DNA of 64,000 nt from Sphingomonas gilva (GTDB lineage Bacteria; Pseudomonadota; Alphaproteobacteria; Sphingomonadales; Sphingomonadaceae): the NCBI RefSeq assembly GCF_003515075.1, contig NZ_QWLV01000003.1, forward strand, positions 1 to 64,000, given 5' to 3'. The position numbers and the translations under genes are program-made. Positions 19,723 to 28,248 of this stretch are shown here, piece by piece. Each line of letters opens with the position of its first letter. Position 1 is the first letter of the stretch. The notes under the pieces were generated by a model, which saw nothing but the letters and a program-made list of their open reading frames with translations, had not been told where the DNA came from and ran no database searches.

Positions 19723-21936
19723 CTAATTCCAAGTCAGGACCAGGCGGCCGTTGGCGGGCACCTGATAGTCGATCCTGTCGGCGGAAGTTCTCTGCGGCCG
19801 GAGCACCTCGCCGCCCGCGGTCATGAGCCCTATCTTCGGAAGCTTGCGCCGCTTCAGCCGCACTAGGCTCACGCCGGCGGTGCAGGTTTCGCCTCCGTCG
19901 AGCATGATCGACAGCGTGCCTCCGCCAATGCGCTCGCTCGACCGCACGAAGTGATCGCAATAGAGCAGGAAGGGGGCCTTCTCGACATGATGGAAGGCGC
20001 GCGTGGCGAAGACGAAGGCGGCACCGGCACCATAGATTTCCTGTCCGACCTGCCCTGCCGGCTGGCCATCCGGATAGAGATCCTCCAGCGGGAAGGAGAG
20101 CTTGCGGTCGACGTGACCGTTATTCTCGCGCTGCTCCTCTGCGATCGCCTCGGGCGGCAGCATGTCGGGATAATAATAGATCGCGCGGTCGAGCGCGTAT
20201 TTGCAATATTCCGCGATCAGCATCCTCGCCGCAGGTTCGAGATCGGGACCGCTATTGTCCAGATAGCGTTCGAACGCCGCATAGGAATCGAAGCATTCGT
20301 AAATCGCCATATAGGGCGCATCCTGCAGGCACGTCACGCCGAGGAAGTTGCGATAATTGACGGCGAGCTCGAGCTTGCTCTCCCAGATCTCGCAATTGTG
20401 GAAAAAGCTGCCGAGATAGACGTAGCTCTGTTCGAGGTAGACGTCCTCGTCGGTGATCCGCCACAACCGCATGCAGGCGGCCGCGCCCCAGGCGGTCAGG
20501 TTCGCTTGATAGTTGATGTTGAACCGCAACCCCACCGCGGCGTCGATCGCCGCACGCGCCTCGTCCAGATAGCTCTTCTCGCCAGTCAGGTCGAACGCCT
20601 GCAGCATGACCCAGGCGTAGACGCCCGCTACATCTGTCTGGCCGCGGCCGTCGTCTGCGCTTTTCGTGATTACCGAGAAATCGGTGACCTTGTACTGGAC
20701 CGGCCATTTGTAATCGAAATGCTGCGCAGCGCGGATGCCGTAGCCGATCGACTTCAGGAACAGCGTGCGCGCCTGTTCGTCCCCGTCCAGCGCCAGCTTT
20801 CCGAGGTTGAGCAGGGGGTGGTAGAGATACCAGCTGTCCACCGCGTCGGCGTCCTTGTCGTCGCCGACATTGGGCAGGTAGCGCCGCAGCGTCTTCAGCC
20901 TGTTATCGTAGAACTTGCCGAGCCCGGCCTTGAACTCAGCCTCCAGCGGATGCGGCTCGCCGCGCCATTTTCCCCAGTCGTGGATAGCCGCGACCACCGA
21001 CATCTGCACCATTATGTCCGGATACTCTGCTGCGGTGTAGGGATGGATGTAGCGGTGCCCATAGTGGCGGATCGTAGCCTCCGGAGCCTGGTCGAGATCA
21101 CGCAGGGTTCGCTCCGCCCGGTCGATCCAGTCGCGATATTCAGGCTTGGGCAGCTCGATCAGCCTGTAGGCGACGCCCAACATCTGCAGGAACTGGCGAG
21201 CGGATTCGCGCTCGTGCGGCGGCGCGTCGGGACGGAAGACCAGGATCGCGTCGGATAGCGTCACCTCGACCCCCGCCGCCAGGGAATCGGTCGGCGGCGT
21301 CCCGCTCTGCGGCGGCGTCGGCAGGAGATAGCCGAGTTCGGGCCACTCGCCGCCGACCGCGCCGTCGGGCGTGGTCTTAGTGGCGCGATAATAGTCGTTC
21401 ATGGCGGTGAGGTTCTGGAAATAGAGGATATTGCCGAACGCGGGCTCGTCGAACTGAAAATAGAGCAGGCCGCCGTTCAGCCCGCGCTGCGCCGCCTCGA
21501 CATGGCCATGGGCGCCGGTCGGGTCGTCCTTGGCGTCGAGCGGATAGAGGTCGCGGGGCATGAACGGGACCAGCATCGGCGCGGCCGGCGTGAAGCGGAC
21601 GGTCATGCGCAGATGATCGAGCGCGTCGCCGCCGGTGCGGAAGACGACGACATGTTCACCGAGCGCGCTTTCGATGCTGAGGTGGAGGGTTTTTTTGGGG
21701 GACTTACGTTTGGCAATGTGGAATTCGCCGGCGAGGAACGCGGCGCGGAGCGCCAGGCCGCCCTTGCCTTCGCGGCGGATCAGCGCCCAGACCGAATCCG
21801 CGGCGGCGCGGATCTCGACCGAGAGCTCGCCCAGCTCGAACCTGGCGACGGTGCGGCCGGCCTTCAGCGCCTGGCGCAGCGCCAGGACATAGAGGCTGAC
21901 GGCCGGAATGTCGGGATCGAGCGCGAGTGTCGCCAT
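19723..21936 (-). CDS. Large protein of unknown function, possible alpha/alpha-toroid enzyme
   Basis: This 737-residue protein is without a recognised family. The first 250 residues are probably beta-rich. Residues about 280-600 show a repeating pattern of helices with aromatic and acidic residues (WYLYHPLLNLGKLAL, TDVAGVYAWVMLQAFDLTG, AWGAAACMRLWRITDEDVY), which recalls the six-hairpin fold of some glycoside hydrolases and lyases. A beta-rich C-terminus follows. There is no signal peptide, so a cytoplasmic enzyme or structural role is likely. The ATG at 21936 faces the CheR gene across a 163-nt divergent region that contains an Fnr-type site. Confidence 0.6.
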   Translation of the reverse strand: MATLALDPDIPAVSLYVLALRQALKAGRTVARFELGELSVEIRAAADSVWALIRREGKGGLALRAAFLAGEFHIAKRKSPKKTLHLSIESALGEHVVVFRTGGDALDHLRMTVRFTPAAPMLVPFMPRDLYPLDAKDDPTGAHGHVEAAQRGLNGGLLYFQFDEPAFGNILYFQNLTAMNDYYRATKTTPDGAVGGEWPELGYLLPTPPQSGTPPTDSLAAGVEVTLSDAILVFRPDAPPHERESARQFLQMLGVAYRLIELPKPEYRDWIDRAERTLRDLDQAPEATIRHYGHRYIHPYTAAEYPDIMVQMSVVAAIHDWGKWRGEPHPLEAEFKAGLGKFYDNRLKTLRRYLPNVGDDKDADAVDSWYLYHPLLNLGKLALDGDEQARTLFLKSIGYGIRAAQHFDYKWPVQYKVTDFSVITKSADDGRGQTDVAGVYAWVMLQAFDLTGEKSYLDEARAAIDAAVGLRFNINYQANLTAWGAAACMRLWRITDEDVYLEQSYVYLGSFFHNCEIWESKLELAVNYRNFLGVTCLQDAPYMAIYECFDSYAAFERYLDNSGPDLEPAARMLIAEYCKYALDRAIYYYPDMLPPEAIAEEQRENNGHVDRKLSFPLEDLYPDGQPAGQVGQEIYGAGAAFVFATRAFHHVEKAPFLLYCDHFVRSSERIGGGTLSIMLDGGETCTAGVSLVRLKRRKLPKIGLMTAGGEVLRPQRTSADRIDYQVPANGRLVLTWN

Positions 21937-22001
21937 GATGGTGGAAACCGGACATGCCGGCCGAGGTTCCTAGTAGGCGGCCGCCGCAGGCATGAATCGG
22001 C

Positions 22002-22015
22002 TTGATCAGGATCAA
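22002..22015. promoter_or_regulatory. Fnr/FixK-type binding site
   Basis: TTGATCAGGATCAA matches the consensus TTGAT-N4-ATCAA exactly. It lies between the divergent starts at 21936 (-) and 22100 (+), 66 and 85 nt away. Two Crp/Fnr-family regulators are encoded at 30.5-32.2 kb, but which protein binds is unknown. Confidence 0.55.
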
Positions 22016-22099
22016 TAACCGCGCGTGCGTTTTCGCTTCCCAACGCGGCGCATCGCGTCCACGCATCATCCGGATCGCCCCCGCGCCTGTGAGAGAGAG

Positions 22100-24334
22100 A
22101 TGGTCGACAGAGCCCCGCCCGAGCCCGAGTTCGAAACGCTGCTGCAGCACATCCAGGAAAGCCGTGGGCTCGACTTCCGCGGCTACAAGCGGACCAGCCT
22201 GAAACGCCGGATCACCCTGCGCATGGAGGCGATCGGCGTCGACCAGTTCTCCGCCTATCAGGCGCATCTGGAGGCGGACCCGGGCGAGTTCGAGAACCTG
22301 CTCAACACCGTGCTGATCAACGTCACCTCCTTCTTCCGCGACGCGGCCGCGTGGGAGGTCCTGAAGGAGCAGGTCGTCCCCCAGGTCATCGCCAATGCCG
22401 AGCCCGACCGGCCGATCCGCATCTGGAGCATCGGCTGCGCATCGGGCGAGGAACCCTATTCGATCGCCATGCTGTTCGCCGAGGAGCTCGGCGTTCAGGA
22501 ATTTTGCCGACGGGTGAAAATCTACGCGACCGACCTGGACGAAGAGGCGCTGAAGGTCGCCCGCCTGGCGACCTATTCGCCGCGCGACGTCGAAAACGTG
22601 TCGCCCGAGCTGCTGGAGAAATATTTCGAGCGGACCAACAACCATTATGTGTTCGAGCGCGACCTGCGCAAATGCGTGATCTACGGCCGTCACAACGTGG
22701 TGTACGATGCGCCGATCTCCCGCATCGACCTGCTCGTGTGCCGCAACCTGCTGATCTATCTGGAGGCGGAGACCCAGGGCATCGTGCTGCCGCGGCTGCA
22801 CTATGCGCTCAACCAAAACGGCTATCTGTTCCTGGGCAAGGCGGAAACCCAGCTGGCGCGGTCGCCGCTGTTCCGCCCCGTCGAGATGAAGCACCGCATC
22901 TTCAGCAAGGTGCCGCAGGAATGGCGGCGCCCCATAGCCGGGGCCTTCGGGGCCCTGGCGCTGCCCGACGCGTCGCTGCCAAACGCGCTGCTGCTCGAGG
23001 CGGCGCTGAACGAAGTCGGCATCGCGCTGCTGGTGGTCGACGAGGACGGCGCCGTGGCGCTGGCGAACACCCCCGCGCGGCAACTGCTGGGGGTCGGCGA
23101 GGCCGATATCGGCCGCGCCTTCCAGGATCTGCCGATCTCCTACCGGCCGATGGAGCTGCGCGGGCCGATCGACCATGTGTTCCGCGAACGCCGCGGGATG
23201 CGGCTGGAAGATCAGGAATACCGGCTGACCCAGGCCGACGTGCTGCGGCTGACCATCGATGTCCAACCGCTCAAGCGGCCGGACGGGGAGGTTTATGCGG
23301 CCCTGCTGTGCTTCACCGACAACACCCGGATGCACGCATTGCAGCTCGAGCTCGAAACCGCGCAGGAAAGCCTGGAGAACTCGATCGAGGAACTCCAGTC
23401 CGCCAACGAGGAGCTGGAGACGACCAACGAGGAACTGCAATCGACCAACGAGGAGCTGGAGACGACCAACGAGGAGCTGCAATCGACCAACGAGGAGCTG
23501 GAGACGCTCAACGAGGAGGCGCGGTCGAGCAACGAGGAGATGGAATCGGTCAACGAGGAGCTGCGCATCCGGGCCGAGCAGGCGGCAAGCTATCGCCTCT
23601 ATATGGAATCGGTGCTCCGCAGCATGAACGGCGGCGTCATCGTGATCGACCGCAAGCACATGATCCAGGGCTGGAACCGCTGGAGCGAGAACACCTGGGG
23701 CCTGCGCAGCGAACAGGTGCTGGGGACCAGCTTCGAGGCGCTGGACATCGGCCTGCCGCTGCACCTGCTGAAGGACGGCATCGCCGCCGTGCAGCACGGG
23801 CGGCAGGAACAGGTCCAGCAGGTTCTGGAGGGCCTGGACCGGCGCGGGCGCAAGATCGCCTGCCGGATCGTCATTTCCAACCTGCTTGCCGAGAGCGGCG
23901 ACGCGCAGGGCATGGTGTTCGTCTTTCAGGACGTGACCGAAGAGCAGCACAAGGAGGAATATACCCGCTATCTGGGGCGGATCATCGGCAAGGCGCTGAA
24001 CGAGGTCTATTTTCTCGATCCGGCGACGCTGCGTTTCACGCTGGTCAATGCGGGCGCGCGGCAGAAGCTGGGATATAGCGAGCATCAGCTGACGCAGATG
24101 ATGCTGCCGGACGTGATGCCGGGCAACGACGCCGACGACATGAAGCGGCTGCTGGCGCCGCTGATCTCGGGCGCGAAGACGGAGATCGTTTTCGAAACCG
24201 TGCTGCGCTCCGCCGACGGGCGTGAATATCCCGCCGAGCTCTGCATGCAGTATATCGCCGAGGAGCACCCGCCGATCCTGGTCACGATCGTTCATCAAAT
24301 CAGCGACCGCAAACAGCTGAAGGCGACCAAATAG
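22100..24334 (+). CDS. CheR-type methyltransferase with coiled coil and PAS domains
   Basis: This 744-residue signalling protein has an N-terminal CheR all-alpha part (RTSLKRRITLRMEAIG), then the SAM-binding domain (SIGCASGEEPYSIAML; FRNLLIY-type block CRNLLIYLE), covering about residues 10-275. A PAS-like domain follows at about 290-410. Residues about 420-500 are an uninterrupted coiled coil built from seven-residue units of the kind ELQSTNEE/LETTNEE, and two more PAS-type domains follow. The start is ATG 22100, which has GAGAGAG directly upstream. In many relatives CheB, CheR, this coil, PAS and an HWE kinase form one polypeptide; here they are separate genes nearby. Confidence 0.9.
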   Translation: MVDRAPPEPEFETLLQHIQESRGLDFRGYKRTSLKRRITLRMEAIGVDQFSAYQAHLEADPGEFENLLNTVLINVTSFFRDAAAWEVLKEQVVPQVIANAEPDRPIRIWSIGCASGEEPYSIAMLFAEELGVQEFCRRVKIYATDLDEEALKVARLATYSPRDVENVSPELLEKYFERTNNHYVFERDLRKCVIYGRHNVVYDAPISRIDLLVCRNLLIYLEAETQGIVLPRLHYALNQNGYLFLGKAETQLARSPLFRPVEMKHRIFSKVPQEWRRPIAGAFGALALPDASLPNALLLEAALNEVGIALLVVDEDGAVALANTPARQLLGVGEADIGRAFQDLPISYRPMELRGPIDHVFRERRGMRLEDQEYRLTQADVLRLTIDVQPLKRPDGEVYAALLCFTDNTRMHALQLELETAQESLENSIEELQSANEELETTNEELQSTNEELETTNEELQSTNEELETLNEEARSSNEEMESVNEELRIRAEQAASYRLYMESVLRSMNGGVIVIDRKHMIQGWNRWSENTWGLRSEQVLGTSFEALDIGLPLHLLKDGIAAVQHGRQEQVQQVLEGLDRRGRKIACRIVISNLLAESGDAQGMVFVFQDVTEEQHKEEYTRYLGRIIGKALNEVYFLDPATLRFTLVNAGARQKLGYSEHQLTQMMLPDVMPGNDADDMKRLLAPLISGAKTEIVFETVLRSADGREYPAELCMQYIAEEHPPILVTIVHQISDRKQLKATK

Positions 24335-24366
24335 CCTGAAACCCCGGGCTCGATTTCGGAGGGATC

Positions 24367-24685
24367 GGTTCACGCGGAGGCGCGGAGACGCGGAGAAGAA
24401 GAAGGTTGGTTTCACGCGAAGGCGCGAAGGCGCGAAGAAAGAAGAAGGGGTTCGCGCAGAGACGCGGAGGCGCAGAGAGGTGGTTCTGCCGCGTCAGCGG
24501 CTTTCATCTTTTCGCAGGGTTCCGCTTGCCGCAACGGAGCGAGGTGAAATGCGCTTCGCGCAGGGTTTTGGCATCTCTGCGTCTCCGCGTCTCTGCGCGA
24601 CCAACCTTCCTGCTTCTTCTTCGCGCCTTCGCGCCTTCGCGTGAACCAATCTTTTCGAACGTCGATACCTCCCGGAGCCTGTCAG
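24367..24685. repeat. Long GCGAAG-rich inverted element, copy 1
   Basis: The left half has purine-rich iterations (GGCGCGAAGGCGCGAAG, GAGACGCGGAGGCGCAGAGA). The right half carries their complements (CTCTGCGTCTCCGCGTCTCTG, broken here into shorter pairing blocks, and CGCGCCTTCGCGCCTTCGCG). Transcribed in either direction it would form one very long imperfect hairpin with a central segment of about 120 nt. A second copy of the whole unit is at 25008-25366. Confidence 0.75.
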
Positions 24686-24693
24686 TTTAAGTT

Positions 24694-24781
24694 CCTGCGA
24701 AGGCAGGGGGCCATCCCACTCATCCACGGGCGCGGGCGCTTGCAGCACGTCGGGATAGGCCCCTGCCTGCGCAGGGGCGAC
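24694..24781. repeat. Paired palindromic repeat (CCCCTGC/GCAGGGG type), copy 2
   Basis: Left arm 24694-24712 (CCTGCGAAGGCAGGGGGCC) and right arm 24758-24781 (GGCCCCTGCCTGCGCAGGGG plus CGAC) are inverted, 45 nt apart. The arms match those at 2186-2275 and 62968-63061; the spacer differs. Confidence 0.75.
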
Positions 24782-24866
24782 GGAAGAGGAGAGAATCCAG
24801 GCTGAACAGGATGACCCTAGGGGCGGACTTGCGCTCGATTTCACATGGACGCGATTCCCCTCTCCC

Positions 24867-24952
24867 CGTTCGTGCTGAGCTTGTCGAAGCACCGTCCTTT
24901 CTTTCGGCGTGCGCGGAAGGAGGACGGCACTTCGACAAGCTCAGTGCGAGCG
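24867..24952. repeat. GAGCTTGTCGAAG palindromic repeat
   Basis: Arms 24867-24898 and 24921-24952 are inverted and match at about 27 of 32 positions around a core of CTGAGCTTGTCGAAG/CTTCGACAAGCTCAG. The mismatches are largely compensated in position. This core is a familiar dispersed repeat of sphingomonads and some other proteobacteria. Confidence 0.75.
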
Positions 24953-25007
24953 GGTCTGGGCGGTTCGGCCTCGGTGAAAGCGGCCCTAGGGTCGACATTC
25001 GGGGGGT

Positions 25008-25366
25008 GGTTCACGCGGAGGCGAAGACGAGGAAGATTGGTTCACGCGAAGGCGCGAAGGCGCGAAGAAAGAAGAAGGGGTTCGCGCAGAGACGCGGAGG
25101 CGCAGAGATGTGGTTCTGCCGCGTCAGCGGCTCTCATCTTTTCGCAGGGTCCCGCTTGCCTCGACGTAGCGAGGTGAAGTGCGCTTCGCGCCGGGTTTTG
25201 GCATCTCTGCGTCTCCGCGTCTCTGCGCGAACCAACCTTCTTCCTTCTTCTTCGCGCCTTCGCGCCTCCGCGTGAACCAATCTCCCTTCTTCTTCGCGCC
25301 TCCGCGCCTTCGCGCCTTCGCGTGAACCAATCCTTTCGAGCGTCGATACCTCGCGGAGCCTGTCAG
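25008..25366. repeat. Long GCGAAG-rich inverted element, copy 2
   Basis: This is a direct copy of 24367-24685, including the central segment with TTCTGCCGCGTCAGCGGCT and the end ATACCTCGCGGAGCCTGTCAG. It is about 40 nt longer because the right-hand CTTCGCGCC...GTGAACCAATC block is repeated. The similarity indicates a recent duplication. Confidence 0.75.
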
Positions 25367-25380
25367 ATCCTGGTGTGGGC

Positions 25381-25515
25381 CGACATTCGCCCATTGGCTT
25401 GCAATGTCGAGTTTTCCCCTCTCCCAACCAGCGTTGGGTGGACAGCGCCCCGCGCTGTCCAGGCCATGCCGGGGGCATGGCCGACCCGACGCTCCCCTGA
25501 AGGGGAGAGGGCTTT
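25381..25515. repeat. Array of consecutive perfect hairpins
   Basis: In order: CGACATT/AATGTCG (25381-25409), CCCAAC/GTTGGG (25423-25438), GGACAGCGC-CCC-GCGCTGTCC (25440-25460), GGCCATGCC-GGG-GGCATGGCC (25462-25482) and CCCCT-GA-AGGGG (25495-25506). CCCCTCTCCC near 25417 can also pair with GGGGAGAGGG near 25503 and enclose the inner stems. The result is a cloverleaf-like nested structure with GC-perfect stems. Confidence 0.65.
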
Positions 25516-25550
25516 TTAATGAACGCCGCGCTTGCGGCACGATGGACCCC

Positions 25551-25670
25551 GGAACAAGTCCGGGGTGACGGTATGCGTTAGGCCGCGGAATAAATCCGGG
25601 GTGACGGTATGCGTTGGGCGGCGGAACAAGCCTGTGCTGCGCTTGTCGGGTCCGGGGTGACGGTATGCGT
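25551..25670. repeat. Three 36-nt-periodic GGAACAAGTCCGGGG units
   Basis: Units start at 25551, 25587 and 25623, exactly 36 nt apart. Each contains TCCGGGGTGACGGTATGCGT. The third has 20 nt inserted between GGAACAAG and TCCGGGG. A fourth copy borders the IS30 gene at 108-130. Confidence 0.7.
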
Positions 25671-25698
25671 GCCATAGGCGGCCATATGTCGGTTGGCC

Positions 25699-26706
25699 TT
25701 ACGCCTCGGCGCCGGTCATCGGTCTGCGCAGGCTTGCCATCGCGTCTTCCAGCACCTCGATCATCCGGGCGGATTCGTCCGACGCCTCGGTCCAGCGCGC
25801 TTCGGCGTGGGGGAGTTGCCTTTGGCGGGCGCTGTCGCGCATCTGATCGAACAGCCGGACGCGGTCGCGGTGCGTCCGCACGGCGATGGAGAGCGCCCGT
25901 TCCAGTTCGTCGCTTTGCGCGGCCGCGAGCCCCAATGGCGTGAAGGCGTGGCCGATCTGGCAGCGGAAGCGGATTTCCTGCTCGGCCGTGATCTCATTGA
26001 GCACGCCGCCGCAATCCGGACAGGAGATGTGGCTGGGTTCGCCCGGGGTGGCGATATCGGTGTCCATGACGGCGAATTCCTGTGCGGCGATACGGTCCTC
26101 TACCAGATAATCCTCCGGCAACGGGATGCTCGCGGGGGCTTCCTGCCGGATCAGGCGACCCAAGAGGCCGCCGATATCGGCGAGCGGCACGGCGTGATCG
26201 ACATGATCGCGCTTGAGCGCGTTGGCCGGCATCGACGGCCATTCGGCATCATCGGGATCCTGCACCACCGAGATGCCGCCGGCGGCCTTGATCGCGATCA
26301 GGCCGTCCGTCCCGTCATCGAGCAGGCCGGTCAGCACGATCCCGATCACGCGCGCGCCATAGGCGATCGCCGCGGACCGGAACAGCGCGTTGACCGCGGG
26401 CCGCGTCCGGTTCTCGTTCGGGCCGCGGCGCATCAGGATCCGGCCGGGCCTGAGCAGCATGTGACGGTCCGGCGCGGCGATGTAGATCCTGCCCATCTCG
26501 ATCGTCTCGCCGTCCTTGGGCGACGCCGCCGGCAGCCGCCCCGCCCTGTCGAGCAACTGCGGCAGCATGCTCCGCGCCGAGGGCGACAGATGCTGGACGA
26601 CGAACAGCGAGGCGGGAAAATCGGCCGGCAGCGATGCGCACAGCCGCTGGAGAGCCTCCACGCCGCCGGCAGAGGCGCCGACAACCACTATATTCCTGGC
26701 CGGCAT
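25699..26706 (-). CDS. CheB-type protein-glutamate methylesterase without receiver domain
   Basis: This 335-residue protein carries a complete CheB catalytic domain (about residues 5-190). The Ser is in GASAGG (S12), the His in VVQHLS (H39) and the Asp in LTGLLDDGTDG (about D131). The usual N-terminal receiver domain is missing, so activity is not controlled by direct phosphorylation. The C-terminal 120 residues include a CPDCG...CQIGHAF zinc-ribbon-like cysteine pattern and a helical part. Neighbouring CheR-PAS, HWE kinase and response regulator suggest one pathway. No chemoreceptor or CheA gene is nearby, so this is probably not flagellar chemotaxis. Confidence 0.9.
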   Translation of the reverse strand: MPARNIVVVGASAGGVEALQRLCASLPADFPASLFVVQHLSPSARSMLPQLLDRAGRLPAASPKDGETIEMGRIYIAAPDRHMLLRPGRILMRRGPNENRTRPAVNALFRSAAIAYGARVIGIVLTGLLDDGTDGLIAIKAAGGISVVQDPDDAEWPSMPANALKRDHVDHAVPLADIGGLLGRLIRQEAPASIPLPEDYLVEDRIAAQEFAVMDTDIATPGEPSHISCPDCGGVLNEITAEQEIRFRCQIGHAFTPLGLAAAQSDELERALSIAVRTHRDRVRLFDQMRDSARQRQLPHAEARWTEASDESARMIEVLEDAMASLRRPMTGAEA

Positions 26707-26829
26707 CCCAATCTCCTCGCCAGCGTAACGATCTCTGCGCCTGCTCGGGTGCAGGCAACGTAAAAGAAGTTCGCAAGCCGGCTCCTTTTACGGGGAAGGC
26801 GCGTTGTCCTTCTCCCAACAGGAAACGTC

Positions 26830-28248
26830 ATGGCTGAACACGCGCCGGCACCATCCTCCGCCGAAGAGACGGGCAAGCTGCTCGACGAGAACGAGCAATT
26901 GCGCACCGCGCTCGAATCCTCGCTCGACGAGAATGCCCGTCTTGCGGAGGACCGCGACCGGCTGCTGCGCCGGGTGACGACGCTCGCGCACGAGCTGCAC
27001 GCCGTCACCTCGCCACCGCCATCTCCACCCCAGCCCGCCGCCGAGGAAGTGCTCGCCGAAACCAAGCAGAGCCAGGCCGAAGAGGAGCTGCGCGTCGCGT
27101 TCGAAGAGCTCCAGATGCTGACCGAGGAGCTGGAGGCGTCCAACAACAGCCTGCACCAGGCGAATGCGAATCTCGAGACGCGAGTCGCCGACCGGACGCG
27201 CGAGCTGGTCGAGGCGAATGCGGCGCACAGCCGAGTGGAGCTGCGCTTCCGCACCCTGGTCGAAGGCATGCCGCAGCTCGTCTGGCGCGCGGTCGAGAAG
27301 GGCCAATGGACCTGGTCGAGCCCGCAATGGCGCGACTATACCGGCCAATCGGAAGCGGACAGCCACGGCACGGGATGGCTTTCCGTCTTCCATCCCGACG
27401 ATCGCGAGGGCGCCAGGAGCGCCTGGGCCCAGGCGGCGGCGAAGCGGGCCTTCGACTTCGAGGGCCGCATCTGCCACGCCAGCGAGAAGCGCTATCGCCA
27501 TTTCCGCACGCGGGCGGCGGCGGTGCTGGCGCCCGACGGCAACGTGCTCGAATGGCTCGGCACCTCGACCGATGTCGACGACACCATTCAACTCCAGCAG
27601 CAGCAGGCGGTGCTGGTCGACGAGCTGCAGCACCGCACGCGCAATCTGGTGGCGGTCATTCGCGCGATAATGCTGCGCACGATCAAGGACAGCGCGTCGC
27701 TGGAGGATTTCCGCAGGTGCATCGACGACCGGATGCAGGCGCTGGCGCGAGTCCAGGGCCTGCTCTCTCGCCGAGGCGCGGGCCGGGTGACCTTCGACGC
27801 GCTGCTGCGGCAGGAGCTGGCGGCGCATGTCGATCTCGACGCCTCCGGCAAGGCCCCGCGCGTCTCGATCGACGGGCCGGCGGGCATTCCGCTCAGGTCT
27901 TCGACCGTCCAGACATTCGCGCTCGCGCTGCACGAACTGGCGACCAATGCGGTCAAGCACGGCGCGCTGTCGTCGCCACAGGGGCGTCTGGCGGTGCGCT
28001 GGACGGTGCGGCAACGGGACGGAAAGGACTATCTGCACGTCGATTGGCGCGAAAGCGGCATTGCCAACATGATCGAAGGCAAGACATCCCCGGGCCATAG
28101 CGGCTATGGCCGGGAACTCATCGAGCGCGCTTTGCCCTACCAACTCGGCGCGCGTTCCAGTTTCGCGTTCACCGAAGACGGCATCCACTGCACCATCGAG
28201 GTGTTGGTGCCGGAGGACGATGCCGATCGGGAGAAGGCAGATGGCTGA
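26830..28248 (+). CDS. PAS-containing HWE-family sensor histidine kinase
   Basis: This 472-residue soluble kinase has an N-terminal coiled coil (about residues 15-135, with FEELQMLTEELEASNNSL resembling the CheR coil) and then a PAS domain (about 137-255). The HWE kinase core has the phosphoacceptor H268 in DELQHRTRNL, the N box with N373 in HELATNAVKHG and the family WxE motif at 406-408. AGGAAA precedes the ATG. It overlaps the response regulator gene by 8 nt, so the two form a cognate pair. HWE kinases in alphaproteobacteria often feed light, redox or general-stress responses; the input here is unknown. Confidence 0.93.
   Translation: MAEHAPAPSSAEETGKLLDENEQLRTALESSLDENARLAEDRDRLLRRVTTLAHELHAVTSPPPSPPQPAAEEVLAETKQSQAEEELRVAFEELQMLTEELEASNNSLHQANANLETRVADRTRELVEANAAHSRVELRFRTLVEGMPQLVWRAVEKGQWTWSSPQWRDYTGQSEADSHGTGWLSVFHPDDREGARSAWAQAAAKRAFDFEGRICHASEKRYRHFRTRAAAVLAPDGNVLEWLGTSTDVDDTIQLQQQQAVLVDELQHRTRNLVAVIRAIMLRTIKDSASLEDFRRCIDDRMQALARVQGLLSRRGAGRVTFDALLRQELAAHVDLDASGKAPRVSIDGPAGIPLRSSTVQTFALALHELATNAVKHGALSSPQGRLAVRWTVRQRDGKDYLHVDWRESGIANMIEGKTSPGHSGYGRELIERALPYQLGARSSFAFTEDGIHCTIEVLVPEDDADREKADG

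Larger units (their letters stand above)
24335..25698. other. Gene-free region packed with palindromic repeats
   Basis: These 1.36 kb lie between the converging cheR-like and cheB-like genes and hold no believable gene. They contain two copies of a long GCGAAG-rich element (24367-24685, 25008-25366), a paired CCCCTGC element, a GAGCTTGTCGAAG element, an array of hairpins (25381-25515) and a 36-nt-periodic repeat (25551-25670). Reading frames seen here are low-complexity products of the repeats. Confidence 0.85.

Noticed and set aside
25124..25675. Frames inside the repeat cluster encoding Arg/Glu-rich repeats
   Set aside because: They are translations of iterated palindromic DNA and shift freely between frames; no protein-like features.
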